Shown: positions 40,391 to 49,533, numbered from the stretch's first letter. The stretch is 64,000 nt of DNA from Ancylobacter polymorphus (GCF_022836935.1 NZ_CP083239.1:992001-1056000), one strand, 5' to 3'. The notes: generated from the letters alone by a model not told the origin. Made by a program: numbers and translations.

Positions 40391-42004
40391 ATGCCCGACA
40401 GCCTCTCCGAATCGCCTGTCTCCAACGCCGCCGACTGGACCGTCTCGGAACTCTCCGGCGCGCTCAAGCGCACGGTGGAGGATTCCTTCGGCCATGTGCG
40501 GGTGCGCGGGGAAATCTCCGGCTATCGCGGGCCGCATTCCTCCGGCCACGCCTATTTCAGCCTGAAGGATCAGAATGCCCGGCTCGACGCCGTGGTGTGG
40601 AAGGGCAATTTCGGCCGGCTTCGCCTGAAGCCCGAGGAAGGGCTGGAAGTGGTCGCCATCGGCCGCATCACCACCTTTCCCGGCAAGTCCTCCTACCAGA
40701 TCGTCATCGAGCAGCTGGAATTCGCCGGCGCCGGCGCCATCATGGCGATGCTGGAGGAGCGCAAGAACCGCCTCGCCGCCGAGGGCCTGTTCGCGCCCGA
40801 GCGCAAACGCCGCCCGCCTTTCCTGCCCCGCGTCATCGGCGTCGTCACCTCGCCCACCGGGGCGGTGATCCGCGACATTCTCCACCGGCTGAACGACCGC
40901 TTTCCGCGCCACGTGCTGGTGTGGCCGGTGCGGGTGCAGGGCGACACCTGCGGCGCCGAGGTGAGCATGGCCATTCGCGGCTTCAATGCGCTCGCCCCCG
41001 GCGGGCCGATTCCCCGCCCGGACGTGCTCATCGTCGCGCGCGGCGGCGGCTCTCTGGAAGATCTGCTCGGCTTTTCCGAGGAGAGCGTGGTGCGCGCGGC
41101 GGCGGAGAGCGCCATTCCGCTGATTTCCGCCGTCGGGCATGAAACCGATGTGACGCTGATCGACTTCGCCGCCGATGTGCGCGCGCCCACCCCGACCGCC
41201 GCCGCCGAGATGGCGGTGCCGGTGCGCGCCGATCTCCTCGCCGAAGTCGCCGGGCTGCATGCGCGGCTGCGCGCCTGCTTCGCCCGCGGGCTAGACCGAC
41301 GTCGCACCGATCTGCGCGCCCTCGCCCGCCTGCTGCCGAGCGCGGATGCCGTGCTCGCCGTGCCGCGCCAGCGGCTCGACCTCGCCGGCCAGCGCCTGCC
41401 GCGCGCGCTGAAGGCCAATGCCGGCGCGCACCGGCTCGGCCTCACCCGCGTCGAAGGCCGGCTGACGCCGCAGCTGCTCGCCGGCGCCCTTGCCCGCCGA
41501 CGCGAGCGGGCCGGCGACCTCGCGGCCCGGCTGCCGCGCGGGCTGACGGCGAACACCGCCCGCCACCGGCTGCGCCTCACCCGCGACGAATCGCGCCTGC
41601 GCCTCATCGCCCAGGCGCTGCGCGACCGCCGCGAGCGGGGTCGCGACCGGCTGGATGCGCTGCATGTGCGGCTGCAACGCTGCCGGCGCCAGCAGGCGGC
41701 GGAACGCGCGGGGCGGCTCGACGCCGTCGCCAAGCTGCTCACCGCCCTCTCCTATAAGGGCGTGCTCGCACGCGGTTATGCCCTGGTGCGCGACGCCTCC
41801 GGCGCCCCGGTGCACGCGGCGGCCGGCATCGGCGCGGGCGACGCGCTGGAAATCGAGTTCCGCGACGGCCGCGTGGCGGTGACCGCCACCGGCGCCGGGC
41901 CGGAAGCGCCGCCCTCCCCCGCCCGCCCGGGGCGCAAACCGGCGAAGACGCGGCCCGCGCCCTTGCCGGAGCCCCCGCGCCAACCCACCTTGTTCGACAG
42001 TTGA
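40391..42004 (+). CDS. xseA: Exonuclease VII large subunit
   Basis: A 537-residue subunit of the single-strand exonuclease. The OB domain (about 18-110) opens [29 protein letters not shown]; the catalytic part contains [31 protein letters not shown] and [28 protein letters not shown]. The coiled-coil region is longer than in E. coli (456 residues) and holds an internal repeat of 45 residues (see findings). The C-terminal [14 protein letters not shown] block is standard. The small subunit gene is not in this window. Confidence 0.95.
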   Translation: MPDSLSESPVSNAADWTVSELSGALKRTVEDSFGHVRVRGEISGYRGPHSSGHAYFSLKDQNARLDAVVWKGNFGRLRLKPEEGLEVVAIGRITTFPGKSSYQIVIEQLEFAGAGAIMAMLEERKNRLAAEGLFAPERKRRPPFLPRVIGVVTSPTGAVIRDILHRLNDRFPRHVLVWPVRVQGDTCGAEVSMAIRGFNALAPGGPIPRPDVLIVARGGGSLEDLLGFSEESVVRAAAESAIPLISAVGHETDVTLIDFAADVRAPTPTAAAEMAVPVRADLLAEVAGLHARLRACFARGLDRRRTDLRALARLLPSADAVLAVPRQRLDLAGQRLPRALKANAGAHRLGLTRVEGRLTPQLLAGALARRRERAGDLAARLPRGLTANTARHRLRLTRDESRLRLIAQALRDRRERGRDRLDALHVRLQRCRRQQAAERAGRLDAVAKLLTALSYKGVLARGYALVRDASGAPVHAAAGIGAGDALEIEFRDGRVAVTATGAGPEAPPSPARPGRKPAKTRPAPLPEPPRQPTLFDS

Positions 42005-42101
42005 TCCCCGCCGCGCGCAGAGGTGATCCCAGCGGGCTTGCCCGATACCGTGCCGGGTCTTTATTGTCGCGCGAAACCGAACCGACAGGAGGAGCGGGAC
42101 C

Positions 42102-42326
42102 ATGAACCGCTTCGAACGATTCCCCACCTCGGGTGAAGCCGAAGTGCGTTATCTCGACGGCGACTTCCGTGTCGTGCGTCCCGGCACATTCGTGCGCTGC
42201 GCCGTCACTGGCGAAGCCATTCCGCTCGACGAGCTGCGCTATTGGAGCGTGGACCTGCAGGAAGCCTATGCCACGCCGGAAGCGGTGCTGGCGCGGCTGC
42301 ATCCGGACCGGGTCAAATCCCGCTAG
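42102..42326 (+). CDS. DUF2093 protein
   Basis: A 74-residue protein: MNRFERFPTSGEAEVRYLDGDFRVVRPG, then FVRCAVTGEAIPLDELRYWSVDLQEAYATPE. This is the DUF2093 family, common next to xseA and lpxK in Hyphomicrobiales. The CAVTGEAIPL segment could bind something small, but no function is known. GGAGGAG lies upstream of the ATG. Its TAG stop coincides with the first bases of the following repeat element. Confidence 0.88.
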   Translation: MNRFERFPTSGEAEVRYLDGDFRVVRPGTFVRCAVTGEAIPLDELRYWSVDLQEAYATPEAVLARLHPDRVKSR

Positions 42327-42427
42327 AGCGTTTTCGAGCGACGTGGATACCGGTTCGCGTAAAGAAAGCGCGACAAAACAACGAATTAGATCATTTCACT
42401 GTTTCCGTTAAACGGTGAAATGATCTA
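42324..42427. repeat. AT-rich dispersed repeat with an 18-bp palindrome
   Basis: Starts TAGAGCGTTTTCGAGCGACG at the DUF2093 stop, followed by a GGATACCGGTTCGCGT segment; this type of sequence recurs between genes in Hyphomicrobiales. It ends with a stem of 18 bp (42387-42404 with 42410-42427; one G-T pair) around the loop CCGTT. It is far richer in A and T than everything nearby. Lying between the convergent DUF2093 and lpxK genes, the hairpin may terminate both. Confidence 0.7.
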
Positions 42428-42434
42428 GGCCGGC

Positions 42435-43454
42435 TCACGGCTCGCGCGGGCCAGCCTCCAGCCCGCCCAGCATGCGCTCCAGCGCCCGCGCGCTCTGCGG
42501 CTCCAGCGCCATGCGCACCGGCAGCACGTCCGACACCTCGATGAGGGGTTGGCCGACCTCGCTGCCGGCGAGGCGCATCGCGTCCTTTTCCGTGGTGACG
42601 AGCAGAAGGTCGAGCTTCTCCGCCTCGGCGCGCAGCTCTTCCACCTCCGCCGCCGTGTAGACATGGTGGTCGGGGAAGGCCCGCGTCACGACCGGCAGCA
42701 CGCCGAGCGTGCGCAGCGTCTCGAAGAATTTGGCGGGCCGACCGATGCCGGCATAGGCGAGCACCCGCTTGCCGAACAGCCGCGCCACCGCCTGCGCCTC
42801 CGGCGCCAGCCGGCCGCGCAGCACCACGGCACCTGCCGCATAGCCGTCTCGGGCGGCGCGTTCACCGGGCGCACCCTCGCCGATGACCAGCAGCGCCTGC
42901 GCCTGTTCCAGCTGCGGAGCGAGCGGGGCGCGCAGCGGGCCGGCCGGCAGGCACAGCCCGTTGCCGATGCCCACCCCGGCATCGATGACGAGGATGGAAA
43001 GCGACTTCGCCAGCGCCGGGCTCTGGAAACCGTCGTCCATGATGAGCACGTCCGCCCCGGCCTGCGCCGCCGCCTGCGCGCCGGCCAGGCGGTCGCGGGC
43101 GACGAAGGTGGGCGCGGCGCGGGCCAGCAGCAGCGGCTCGTCGCCCACATCCTCCGCGCTGTGCAGCAGCGGATCGACCCGCACCGGGCCTTTCAGCCGG
43201 CCGCCATAGCCGCGGGTGAGCACCGCCGGCTTGTGGCCGTGCAGAGCGAGGCGGCGGGCGATCTCGATCACGGTGGGCGTCTTGCCGGCGCCGCCGACCG
43301 TGGGGTTGCCGACGCAGACGACCGGCAGGCCGACCCCGGTTCCCGGCCGGCGCAGCCGCGCCAGCGTCACCCCGCCCACCAGCGCGCCGAGCGGCGCCAG
43401 CAGCTTGGCCAGCCAGCTCTGTTCCCGTCGCCACCAGAAATGCGGTGCCTGCAT
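42435..43454 (-). CDS. lpxK: Tetraacyldisaccharide 4'-kinase
   Basis: A 339-residue inner-membrane kinase that adds the 4'-phosphate to the lipid A precursor. The N-terminus (MQAPHFWWRREQSWLAKLLAPLGALVGG) holds the membrane helix; VCVGNPTVGGAGKTPTVIEIARRL is Walker A; LTRGYGGRL, DVLIMDDGFQSPAL and the late TTEKDAMRL are family markers. It starts 4 bases after waaA ends. Confidence 0.95.
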   Translation of the reverse strand: MQAPHFWWRREQSWLAKLLAPLGALVGGVTLARLRRPGTGVGLPVVCVGNPTVGGAGKTPTVIEIARRLALHGHKPAVLTRGYGGRLKGPVRVDPLLHSAEDVGDEPLLLARAAPTFVARDRLAGAQAAAQAGADVLIMDDGFQSPALAKSLSILVIDAGVGIGNGLCLPAGPLRAPLAPQLEQAQALLVIGEGAPGERAARDGYAAGAVVLRGRLAPEAQAVARLFGKRVLAYAGIGRPAKFFETLRTLGVLPVVTRAFPDHHVYTAAEVEELRAEAEKLDLLLVTTEKDAMRLAGSEVGQPLIEVSDVLPVRMALEPQSARALERMLGGLEAGPREP

Positions 43455-43458
43455 GGCC

Positions 43459-44754
43459 TTAGTGCCTCTCCAGCTGGATCTGCACCAGATAGGGGTCGAT
43501 GGCGGCGAGCGTGCGCTCCAGCGCGCCGCCGAAACTCTCCACCGTGGCCTGCCCGGCCGCGATCATCGTCGCACGAAACGCGGGATCGGCCAGCAGCCGA
43601 TAGGCCGCAGCGGCCAGCGTTCGGCCATCGGTGACGGCGAGCGCGCCGCCGGCCTCGTCGAGCCGGTCGTAGAGCGCATTGAAATTGGTCACATGCGGGC
43701 CGTGCAGGATCGCCGTGTCGAGCTTGATCGGCTCGATCGGGTTCTGCCCGCCCCGGCGCACCAGCGAGCCGCCGAGCAGCGCCACCGGGCCGAGTCGGTA
43801 GAACAGGCCGAGCTCGCCGATCGTGTCGGCGACATAGATCGCGGTGCCCCTGTCCGGCTGGTAGCCGTCGCTGCGCAGCACCGCCGGGCAGCCGGCGGCT
43901 GTAGCGAGTTGAACCACCGCCGTGCCGCGCTCAGGATGGCGCGGGGCGAGAATGGTGAGCAGGTTCGGCAGTTCCTTGGCGAGCCGCTGATGCGCCTCGA
44001 TGACGATCTCCTCCTCGCCGGGATGGGTGGAAGCGGCGACGAAGACGATGCGGCCGGCGGTCGCCAGCCGCAGCGTGTCAAAGGCGGCGATGTCCACGGG
44101 GGGCGGCGGCGCGTCGAATTTGAGATTGCCGGTCACGGTGACGCGCGGCGCGCCGAGCTGCTTCAGCCGCTCGCCATCGTCCGGGCCCTGCGCCAGGCAC
44201 AAATCGACCCGCGACAGCAGCGCCGCGACGCTGCCCGGAACCCGGCCCCAGCTGGCGAAGGAAGAGGGCGACATGCGCGCATTGACCAGCACCAGCGGCG
44301 TCGCGCGGGCATTCACTTCCACAATGAGGTTCGGCCAGAGCTCGGACTCGACCAGCAGCACCAGGTCCGGCCGCCAGTGCTTGAGGAAGCGGCGCAGGAA
44401 CAGCGGCGAATCCAGCGGCACGAACTGGTGCGGCACATCGGGCGGCAGCCGCGCCTGGGCGAGGCGCGCCGAGGTGACCGTGCCCGAGGTGAACAGCACG
44501 CGGAAGCCGCGCGCGCGCAGCCGTTCGATCAGCGGCAGCACGGCAATCATTTCGCCGACACTGGCGCCATGCACCCACACCAGCGGCCCGCGCGGGCGGG
44601 CGGCGCTGGCGCGACCATAGCGCTCGGTCAGCCGGGCGCCGTCCTCCTTGCCGCGCTTCAGCCGGCGCGCCAGCAGCAGGCGGACGAAAGGCGTCGCCAG
44701 CCAGGTCGCCGCCCGGTAGCAGCGGACGAGAAAGGGGGAGCGGGGGCTGGCCAT
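43459..44754 (-). CDS. waaA: 3-deoxy-D-manno-octulosonic acid (Kdo) transferase
   Basis: A 431-residue GT-B glycosyltransferase that adds Kdo to lipid A. An N-terminal membrane anchor (about 8-26), then LVWVHGASVGEMIAVLPLIERLRARG with the catalytic Glu, DLVLLVESELWPNLI, VLVNARMS, and the donor-binding part AASTHPGEEEIVI ... LGGSLVRRGGQNPIEP. Between an acyltransferase gene (6 bases) and lpxK (4 bases). Confidence 0.96.
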   Translation of the reverse strand: MASPRSPFLVRCYRAATWLATPFVRLLLARRLKRGKEDGARLTERYGRASAARPRGPLVWVHGASVGEMIAVLPLIERLRARGFRVLFTSGTVTSARLAQARLPPDVPHQFVPLDSPLFLRRFLKHWRPDLVLLVESELWPNLIVEVNARATPLVLVNARMSPSSFASWGRVPGSVAALLSRVDLCLAQGPDDGERLKQLGAPRVTVTGNLKFDAPPPPVDIAAFDTLRLATAGRIVFVAASTHPGEEEIVIEAHQRLAKELPNLLTILAPRHPERGTAVVQLATAAGCPAVLRSDGYQPDRGTAIYVADTIGELGLFYRLGPVALLGGSLVRRGGQNPIEPIKLDTAILHGPHVTNFNALYDRLDEAGGALAVTDGRTLAAAAYRLLADPAFRATMIAAGQATVESFGGALERTLAAIDPYLVQIQLERH

Positions 44755-44760
44755 GGCGCG

Positions 44761-45540
44761 TCAGCCGTTGCGCGCCGGCGCGGGGGCGGGCTCCAACGGG
44801 GCGGACTCGGCAGCTTTTGCCGCGGCGGCCTTGCGGGCGAGCGCCCGCGCTTCGGCAGGGCGGCCGACCAGTTCCTCGGCGCGGGCGGTGGCGACCTCCA
44901 GCTGGCGCTGCAATTCGCGCCGCGCCGCTTCCAGCTCCTCCGGCCCGGCATCGGTCGGCACACGCACGCCGTCGCCGGCGACCACGGCGGCACGGCCGAA
45001 GGGGAGATGGATCGCCGACTTGTCCCAGGAGCGGGCGATGATGCGCCGCGAGGTGGCGATGGCGACGGGATAGATGGGCCGGCCCGAATGTTTGGCGATG
45101 GTGACGACGCCGAGACCGGCGACGCGCGAGATCTTCGGCACATCCGCCGTCATCGCGACATTGGTGCCCTCACTGAGATGGCGGATCATCTCCAGCGTGG
45201 CGTTGAAGCCGCCCTTGGTGCGGAAATCGCGTCCCTGCGCCCCCGAGCCGCGCACCGCGCCGATGCCCAGCGCCTCGGCGGCGATGGCGTTCACATCCGC
45301 ATCGGCGCTGCGCGAGATCATCACCTTGGCGCGGTGATAGGGCCGCACCAGAAAGGGGGTGAGGAAATGCTGGCCGTGCCAGAAGGTGAGGATCATCGGC
45401 AGCTGGGCGTCGGCCAGCTCATAGAGATTGGCCGGCTCCATCACCACGCGCTGGGTGCGCCAGACGAAGCGCAGATAGGACGCCATGCTCCGCCCGAGAA
45501 CGGTGCGGACCGTCGGTGAGGTGCGCAGTCGACGCCACAT
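44761..45540 (-). CDS. Lysophospholipid acyltransferase family protein (DUF374)
   Basis: A 259-residue protein. MASYLRFVWRTQRV precedes the DUF374 core with the catalytic-like FWHGQHFL, MISRSADADVNAIAAEALGIGAVRGSG and EGTNVAMTADVPKISRVAGLGVV. The C-terminal ~60 residues are a helical, Ala-rich extension. DUF374 proteins sit in LPS operons and probably transfer an acyl chain; here it is between DUF4170 and waaA. I start at ATG 45540, since longer versions read across the DUF4170 gene. Confidence 0.85.
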   Translation of the reverse strand: MWRRLRTSPTVRTVLGRSMASYLRFVWRTQRVVMEPANLYELADAQLPMILTFWHGQHFLTPFLVRPYHRAKVMISRSADADVNAIAAEALGIGAVRGSGAQGRDFRTKGGFNATLEMIRHLSEGTNVAMTADVPKISRVAGLGVVTIAKHSGRPIYPVAIATSRRIIARSWDKSAIHLPFGRAAVVAGDGVRVPTDAGPEELEAARRELQRQLEVATARAEELVGRPAEARALARKAAAAKAAESAPLEPAPAPARNG

Positions 45541-45556
45541 GCGAAGGGGCCGGCGC

Positions 45557-45802
45557 TCAGCTGGTCTTCGCGCTGGCGTCCGGGTCCAGCAGGCGATGAA
45601 GGTGCACGATGAAATAGCGCGTCTGCGCCTGGTCGACGGTCTGCTGCGCCTTGGCCTTCCACGCCGCATGGGCGGTGGCGTAGTTCGGGAACACGCCGAC
45701 GATGTCGAGCGCATCCAGGTCCTTGAAGGTGACGCCGTCGATCTTTTCGAGCTCGCCGCCGAAGACGAGGTGCAGAAGCTGGGGACTGGTGGTCTCGGGC
45801 AT
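45557..45802 (-). CDS. DUF4170 protein
   Basis: An 81-residue protein, MPETTSPQLLHLVFGGELEKIDGVTFKDLDALDIVGVFPNYATAHAAWKAKAQ, the DUF4170 pattern, ending YFIVHLHRLLDPD. Function unknown, but it is regularly found between cysQ and the LPS acyltransferase gene, as here (28 bases after cysQ, 16 before the acyltransferase). Confidence 0.88.
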   Translation of the reverse strand: MPETTSPQLLHLVFGGELEKIDGVTFKDLDALDIVGVFPNYATAHAAWKAKAQQTVDQAQTRYFIVHLHRLLDPDASAKTS

Positions 45803-45830
45803 TCCGGTCGCGTCCTGTGCTCGGGAACGA

Positions 45831-46661
45831 TCAGCGCGCCACAGCCATCAGCGCCGGATGGAGCTGGCTGCCGGCCGAAACCAGCGCCCCATGCCGCGGC
45901 ACCGGCGCGTTATAGGCGAGCGGACGGCCGTCGAGCGTGGTCAGCCGTCCGCCTGCTTCGTGCACCAAAAGGTCCGCGGCGGCAAGGTCCCAATCATTTC
46001 CATTGGGCGAGGCGAGCGCGGCATCGAGCTCGCCGGTGGCGACACGGGCGAGGCGCAGCGCCAGCGAGCGGATGCGGTCGACCCGGCGCCAGCTGCCCGC
46101 CCGGTCGAGATGGGCGAGCCAGGGCGCCGGCCCGTCAATCACCGCGCCGGCAAGCGCTTGGGTGGTGGAGACCTGGATCGGCTGGCCGTTGCGCGTCGCC
46201 CCGCCACCACGAACCGCGATGAACAGTTCCTCGGTGACTGGGGCGAACAGGGCGCCGGCGATCGGCCTTCCATCCTCCACCAGCGCCGCCTCCACGCACC
46301 AGTCGGCGCGCCCGGCCATATAGGCGCGGGTGCCGTCAATGGGATCGACGATCCATACACGGCGCCGCGACAGGCGGGACGGCTCGTCCACCGTTTCCTC
46401 CGACAGCCAGCCATAGGCCGGGCCGACGAGGCTCAGGCGCTCGCGCAGCATCACGTCGACGGCGAGGTCGGCTTCCGTGACGGGGGAATCATTGTGCTTC
46501 GCCCAGCTCTTCACCCCGGCGCGGAACATTTCCACCGCCACCGCCCCGGCCGCCACCACCGCCTCCGCCAGATGCCGCGCCGCGACGGCGGGATCGGCGA
46601 GAGGATCGGTAACGGCATCGCCAGAAGGCAGGTCGGGGGAAAGGTGCGGCATGGATTCCAT
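45831..46661 (-). CDS. cysQ: 3'(2'),5'-bisphosphate nucleotidase / inositol monophosphatase family (CysQ-like)
   Basis: About 276 residues. The metal-binding motifs of the family are all visible: SPVTEADLAVDVMLRE, WLSEETVDE, WIVDPIDGTRAY and NDWDLAAADLLVHEAGGR. CysQ removes the 3'-phosphate from PAP made during sulfation; the closely related inositol monophosphatases cannot be excluded. The start is uncertain (ATG 46661 or 46652; the frame is open to 46733). First gene of the LPS string. Confidence 0.88.
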   Translation of the reverse strand: MESMPHLSPDLPSGDAVTDPLADPAVAARHLAEAVVAAGAVAVEMFRAGVKSWAKHNDSPVTEADLAVDVMLRERLSLVGPAYGWLSEETVDEPSRLSRRRVWIVDPIDGTRAYMAGRADWCVEAALVEDGRPIAGALFAPVTEELFIAVRGGGATRNGQPIQVSTTQALAGAVIDGPAPWLAHLDRAGSWRRVDRIRSLALRLARVATGELDAALASPNGNDWDLAAADLLVHEAGGRLTTLDGRPLAYNAPVPRHGALVSAGSQLHPALMAVAR

Positions 46662-46869
46662 TTTCGGGACGTACGCGGGTGCGGTGAGGATTGCAAACGC
46701 GATATCGGCATTGCGAGCCAATCCGACAAGCATTCGTCAAGCATAGGTGCCATTCGCGGCCAGGAAGAAACTCTCAACCATGTCCCTTAAGCGGGCCGGT
46801 ACAGGGCCGCGACTACGGTGTCCCCACGACCGAGGCCACTGAGCCAGAAAATCGGCGGGGAGATGCGTG

Positions 46870-47466
46870 ATGCGTCAACGGATGATGGAAGCAACGATGA
46901 GGCCGCCGGCGGCGCTGGCCCCCTATGTGACGCTGGCCCGGCCGGCCACGCCGGAGGGCTGGCCGCTGCGGTTCGAGGCGGCCGATGACGGGGCCGATGA
47001 CGGGGTGCGGCAGATCGAGATCGATCTCGACCGGGTTGTGATCTACCGCCGCGTCGCCGGGGTAGCGATGAAGGCAACGCGCCCGCTCGACGCCTATCGC
47101 GGGCTGGCGGTGGCGCTGCTCGACCCGGAGGGCGACGATGACGGGGTCGTCCTCGTGCTGGTGCATGAGGACCCGGCGCTGTCGGTGACGCTCTACAGCG
47201 CACCGCATATCGACGATGTGGTGGCGGAATGGCGCGGCTGGACCGCGGCGCTCGGTCGGCCGATGCTGGTGACGCTGGCCGATGGCAGCCACCAGCCCGC
47301 TTACGCAATGATCGGCCGGCTGGTGATCGGGGAGATGCGCGCGCGCCGCGCCCGCCGCGGGGCGCTCAAGCACCGCCGGCCGAGCGTCTATCGCCGGCGC
47401 GGGGCCGGTCGGACGGGCGAACTCGCCGTCCATCGCGGCGAGCGGGAACTGAGCGCGCGGGACTGA
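46870..47466 (+). CDS. DUF6101 protein
   Basis: A 198-residue protein with an acidic middle (FEAADDGADDGVRQIEIDLDRVVIYRRVAGVAMK) and a very basic C-terminus (RARRARRGALKHRRPSVYRRRGAGR). This matches DUF6101, a Hyphomicrobiales family. The fold may be PilZ-like, given the repeated short beta strands, but that is a guess. ATG 46870 has GGGGAG 7 bases upstream; a GTG one codon earlier is possible. Monocistronic. Confidence 0.75.
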   Translation: MRQRMMEATMRPPAALAPYVTLARPATPEGWPLRFEAADDGADDGVRQIEIDLDRVVIYRRVAGVAMKATRPLDAYRGLAVALLDPEGDDDGVVLVLVHEDPALSVTLYSAPHIDDVVAEWRGWTAALGRPMLVTLADGSHQPAYAMIGRLVIGEMRARRARRGALKHRRPSVYRRRGAGRTGELAVHRGERELSARD

Positions 47467-47487
47467 TTCCGGGACCCGCCGCTCCTT

Positions 47488-48162
47488 TCAGTCGCCGCCT
47501 TCCTTGCCAATCGGCCGCACCAGATGGCCGTGAAAGGCGAAGGCGGTGGCGGTGAGGCCGGCCAGCAGCAGGCAGGCGGCGACCAGCGACGGCACCAGCC
47601 CGCTCGCCGCCAGCAGCAGGGCGCCGATGCCGGCGCCCGTGACGAAAGACGCCCAGGAACCGGCATAGGCCAGCGCCTCCACCGGCCCGCCGCGCCCCTT
47701 CATCCAGCGCGCCAGCGCCTGGCCGAGGCCGAACAGCGCCCCGGTGACGAAGCTCTTGCCGATATCCGCCCCCGCGATGATCTGATGCACGCTGTTCTGC
47801 ATGGCCATGGCGAGCGCCACCGGCAGCAGCGCCAGCCGCCCGGCATCGAGGCCGGCCAGCACCGCCGCCAGCGCGAACAGAACGACCTCGCTGCCCAGCA
47901 CCGCGACCAGTTTCCACTCGCCCACCGCGTCGGTGATCAACGTGCCGACAAAGGCGCCGGCGACGAAGCCGCCAATGACCGAGGCGGTGAACAGCGCCAT
48001 CGCCCCATGGCCTTCGGCCAGCTGGATGCCAAGGCGGGTACTGTTGCCGCTCATGAAGGAGAGGAACAGCCCGCCGAGATGGGCATAGCCGACCGCATCG
48101 ACGAAGCCGGCGACCAGGGTGGCGAAGGTGGCGAAGAGAAGCGGGCGATAACCCTCTGGCAT
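47488..48162 (-). CDS. DUF1275 (YoaK-like) membrane protein
   Basis: A 224-residue protein with six helices. MPEGYRPLLFATFATLVAGFVDAVGY, LFLSFMSGNSTRLGIQLAEG and AMAMQNSVHQIIAG are standard DUF1275 blocks. A transporter role is often assumed but not shown. I start at ATG 48162; the open frame to 48255 adds charged residues with no family match. It converges on DUF6101. Confidence 0.88.
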   Translation of the reverse strand: MPEGYRPLLFATFATLVAGFVDAVGYAHLGGLFLSFMSGNSTRLGIQLAEGHGAMALFTASVIGGFVAGAFVGTLITDAVGEWKLVAVLGSEVVLFALAAVLAGLDAGRLALLPVALAMAMQNSVHQIIAGADIGKSFVTGALFGLGQALARWMKGRGGPVEALAYAGSWASFVTGAGIGALLLAASGLVPSLVAACLLLAGLTATAFAFHGHLVRPIGKEGGD

Positions 48163-48278
48163 GGGCGTCTCAGAACGTTCGCGACGGCGCGGGCAGGCAT
48201 GAAAAAGGGCGCGGGAGACGCGCCCTTTCCAAAGAGCATAGGCAGGAAGCGACACGGCCTGTGTCAGGCCGCACGGCC

Positions 48279-48629
48279 TCAGGGGCAGACGTGCACCCAG
48301 CCGCCACCCCAGGCGCGGCGCCAGTAGCAGTTCGGGCGCACCGGCGCACCCCAGCCACGGGCATAGGGAGGCACATACCAGTTATAGTTCGGCCGCCAGA
48401 AGCAGCGGAACGGGCCGCAGACCCAGGCAACATTCTCGGTGAGTGCGGCGGACGGGGCCAGCGTGTCGGCGGCGACGGCCGACGGGGTGGCGAGGCCGGG
48501 CGTGGCCACCCCGGCTTCGGCGGTGCCGCTGGCGAGGCCGGCGGCGGTGAAGGCGGCGGCGGCAAGGGCAACGGCAAAGGCCGCCCGGCGCAGCCGCGCG
48601 ACGGCGGAGGCGAAGAGGGGATAACGCAT
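48279..48629 (-). CDS. Small secreted Cys/Trp/Tyr-rich protein
   Basis: A 116-residue protein, start ATG 48629 with GGGAG 7 bases upstream. Residues 1 to about 39 are a signal peptide (AFAVALAAAAFTAAGLASG, cleavage after AEA). After an Ala/Thr/Pro linker comes the compact tail VAWVCGPFRCFWRPNYNWYVPPYARGWG and then PNCYWRRAWGGGWVHVCP, with four cysteines in two pairs. Small exported proteins of this kind are frequent in Hyphomicrobiales and mostly unstudied. Probably disulfide-stabilised. Confidence 0.7.
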   Translation of the reverse strand: MRYPLFASAVARLRRAAFAVALAAAAFTAAGLASGTAEAGVATPGLATPSAVAADTLAPSAALTENVAWVCGPFRCFWRPNYNWYVPPYARGWGAPVRPNCYWRRAWGGGWVHVCP

Positions 48630-48825
48630 GAAGCACTCCCGAGGGGATAGGGTGATGATAGCGCGCAAGGATAGCACGCCACTATCTCCGCACCAGCCGT
48701 AACCCCATGTGTCCATGGAAATTTTCTCTGCCCGGCGCGCCTGCGGGCGACAGCGGGCGCGGCTTCGCCTAAGCTCGGCGCCCGCATCCCGCGCCGCGTG
48801 CGGCGGCGCCATTCGGAGGCCATCC

Positions 48826-49521
48826 ATGCGCTCGAAGATCATCGGCACCACGCTACCCGTGCTCGAACTCCAGCTTGACGCCGGCGACCGCATCGTCGGC
48901 GTGCCGGACCAGCTGTCCTGGATGTCGGGCGACATCGTGCTCACCACCTCCACCGCTGGCGGCGGGGCGAGCGGCCTGCTCGGGCTGGTGAGCCGCGCGG
49001 TGTCCGGCGGCGGCCTGTTCATGACCGAGTTCCACGCCGAGCGCGGGCCCGGCAACGTCGCCTTCGCCGCCAAGCTGCCCGGCAATTTCGTGGAGATCGA
49101 GATCAGCCCCGGCCGCGCCTATCTCGCCCATCGCCACGGCTTCGTCTGCGGCACGCCGGGCATCGAGGTGACCACCGCCTTCCAGCAGACGCTGGGCGGG
49201 GCGGTGTTCGGCGGTGAGGGCTTCGTGCTGCAGCGGCTGGCCGGGCAGGCCAGCGCCTATGTCGAACTGAGCGGCGAACTCGTCACTTATGAGCTTCAGC
49301 CCGGCCAGCAGCTGCTCGTCCATCCCGGCCATGTCGGGCTGTTCGAGGAGAGCGTCTCTTTCGAGCTGACGACGATGCGCGGCGTGCGCAACGCGCTGTT
49401 CGGCGGCGACGGGCTGTTCCTCGTGCGGCTGTCGGGCCCGGGCAAGGTGTGGCTGCAAAGCCTGACCGCACCCGGCCTCGCCCATGCGGTCAGCCCCTAT
49501 CTGCCGGAACGCCGGGGATAG
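48826..49521 (+). CDS. TIGR00266 / AIM24-family protein
   Basis: A 231-residue beta-rich protein. LQLDAGDRIVGVPDQLSWMSGDI, the GFVCGTPGIEVTTAF strand and GLFLVRLSGPGKVWLQSL are typical of the TIGR00266 family, related to mitochondrial AIM24. Bacterial members are of unknown function. ATG 48826 has GGAGG about 6 bases upstream. It converges on the ChrA pair with 12 bases between stops. Confidence 0.88.
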   Translation: MRSKIIGTTLPVLELQLDAGDRIVGVPDQLSWMSGDIVLTTSTAGGGASGLLGLVSRAVSGGGLFMTEFHAERGPGNVAFAAKLPGNFVEIEISPGRAYLAHRHGFVCGTPGIEVTTAFQQTLGGAVFGGEGFVLQRLAGQASAYVELSGELVTYELQPGQQLLVHPGHVGLFEESVSFELTTMRGVRNALFGGDGLFLVRLSGPGKVWLQSLTAPGLAHAVSPYLPERRG

Positions 49522-49533
49522 ATGCCGGCCCGT

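Noticed and set aside
43459..43634. Several Arg/Ala-rich open frames across waaA and lpxK
   Set aside because: They are other-frame readings of well-identified genes and show no start signals.
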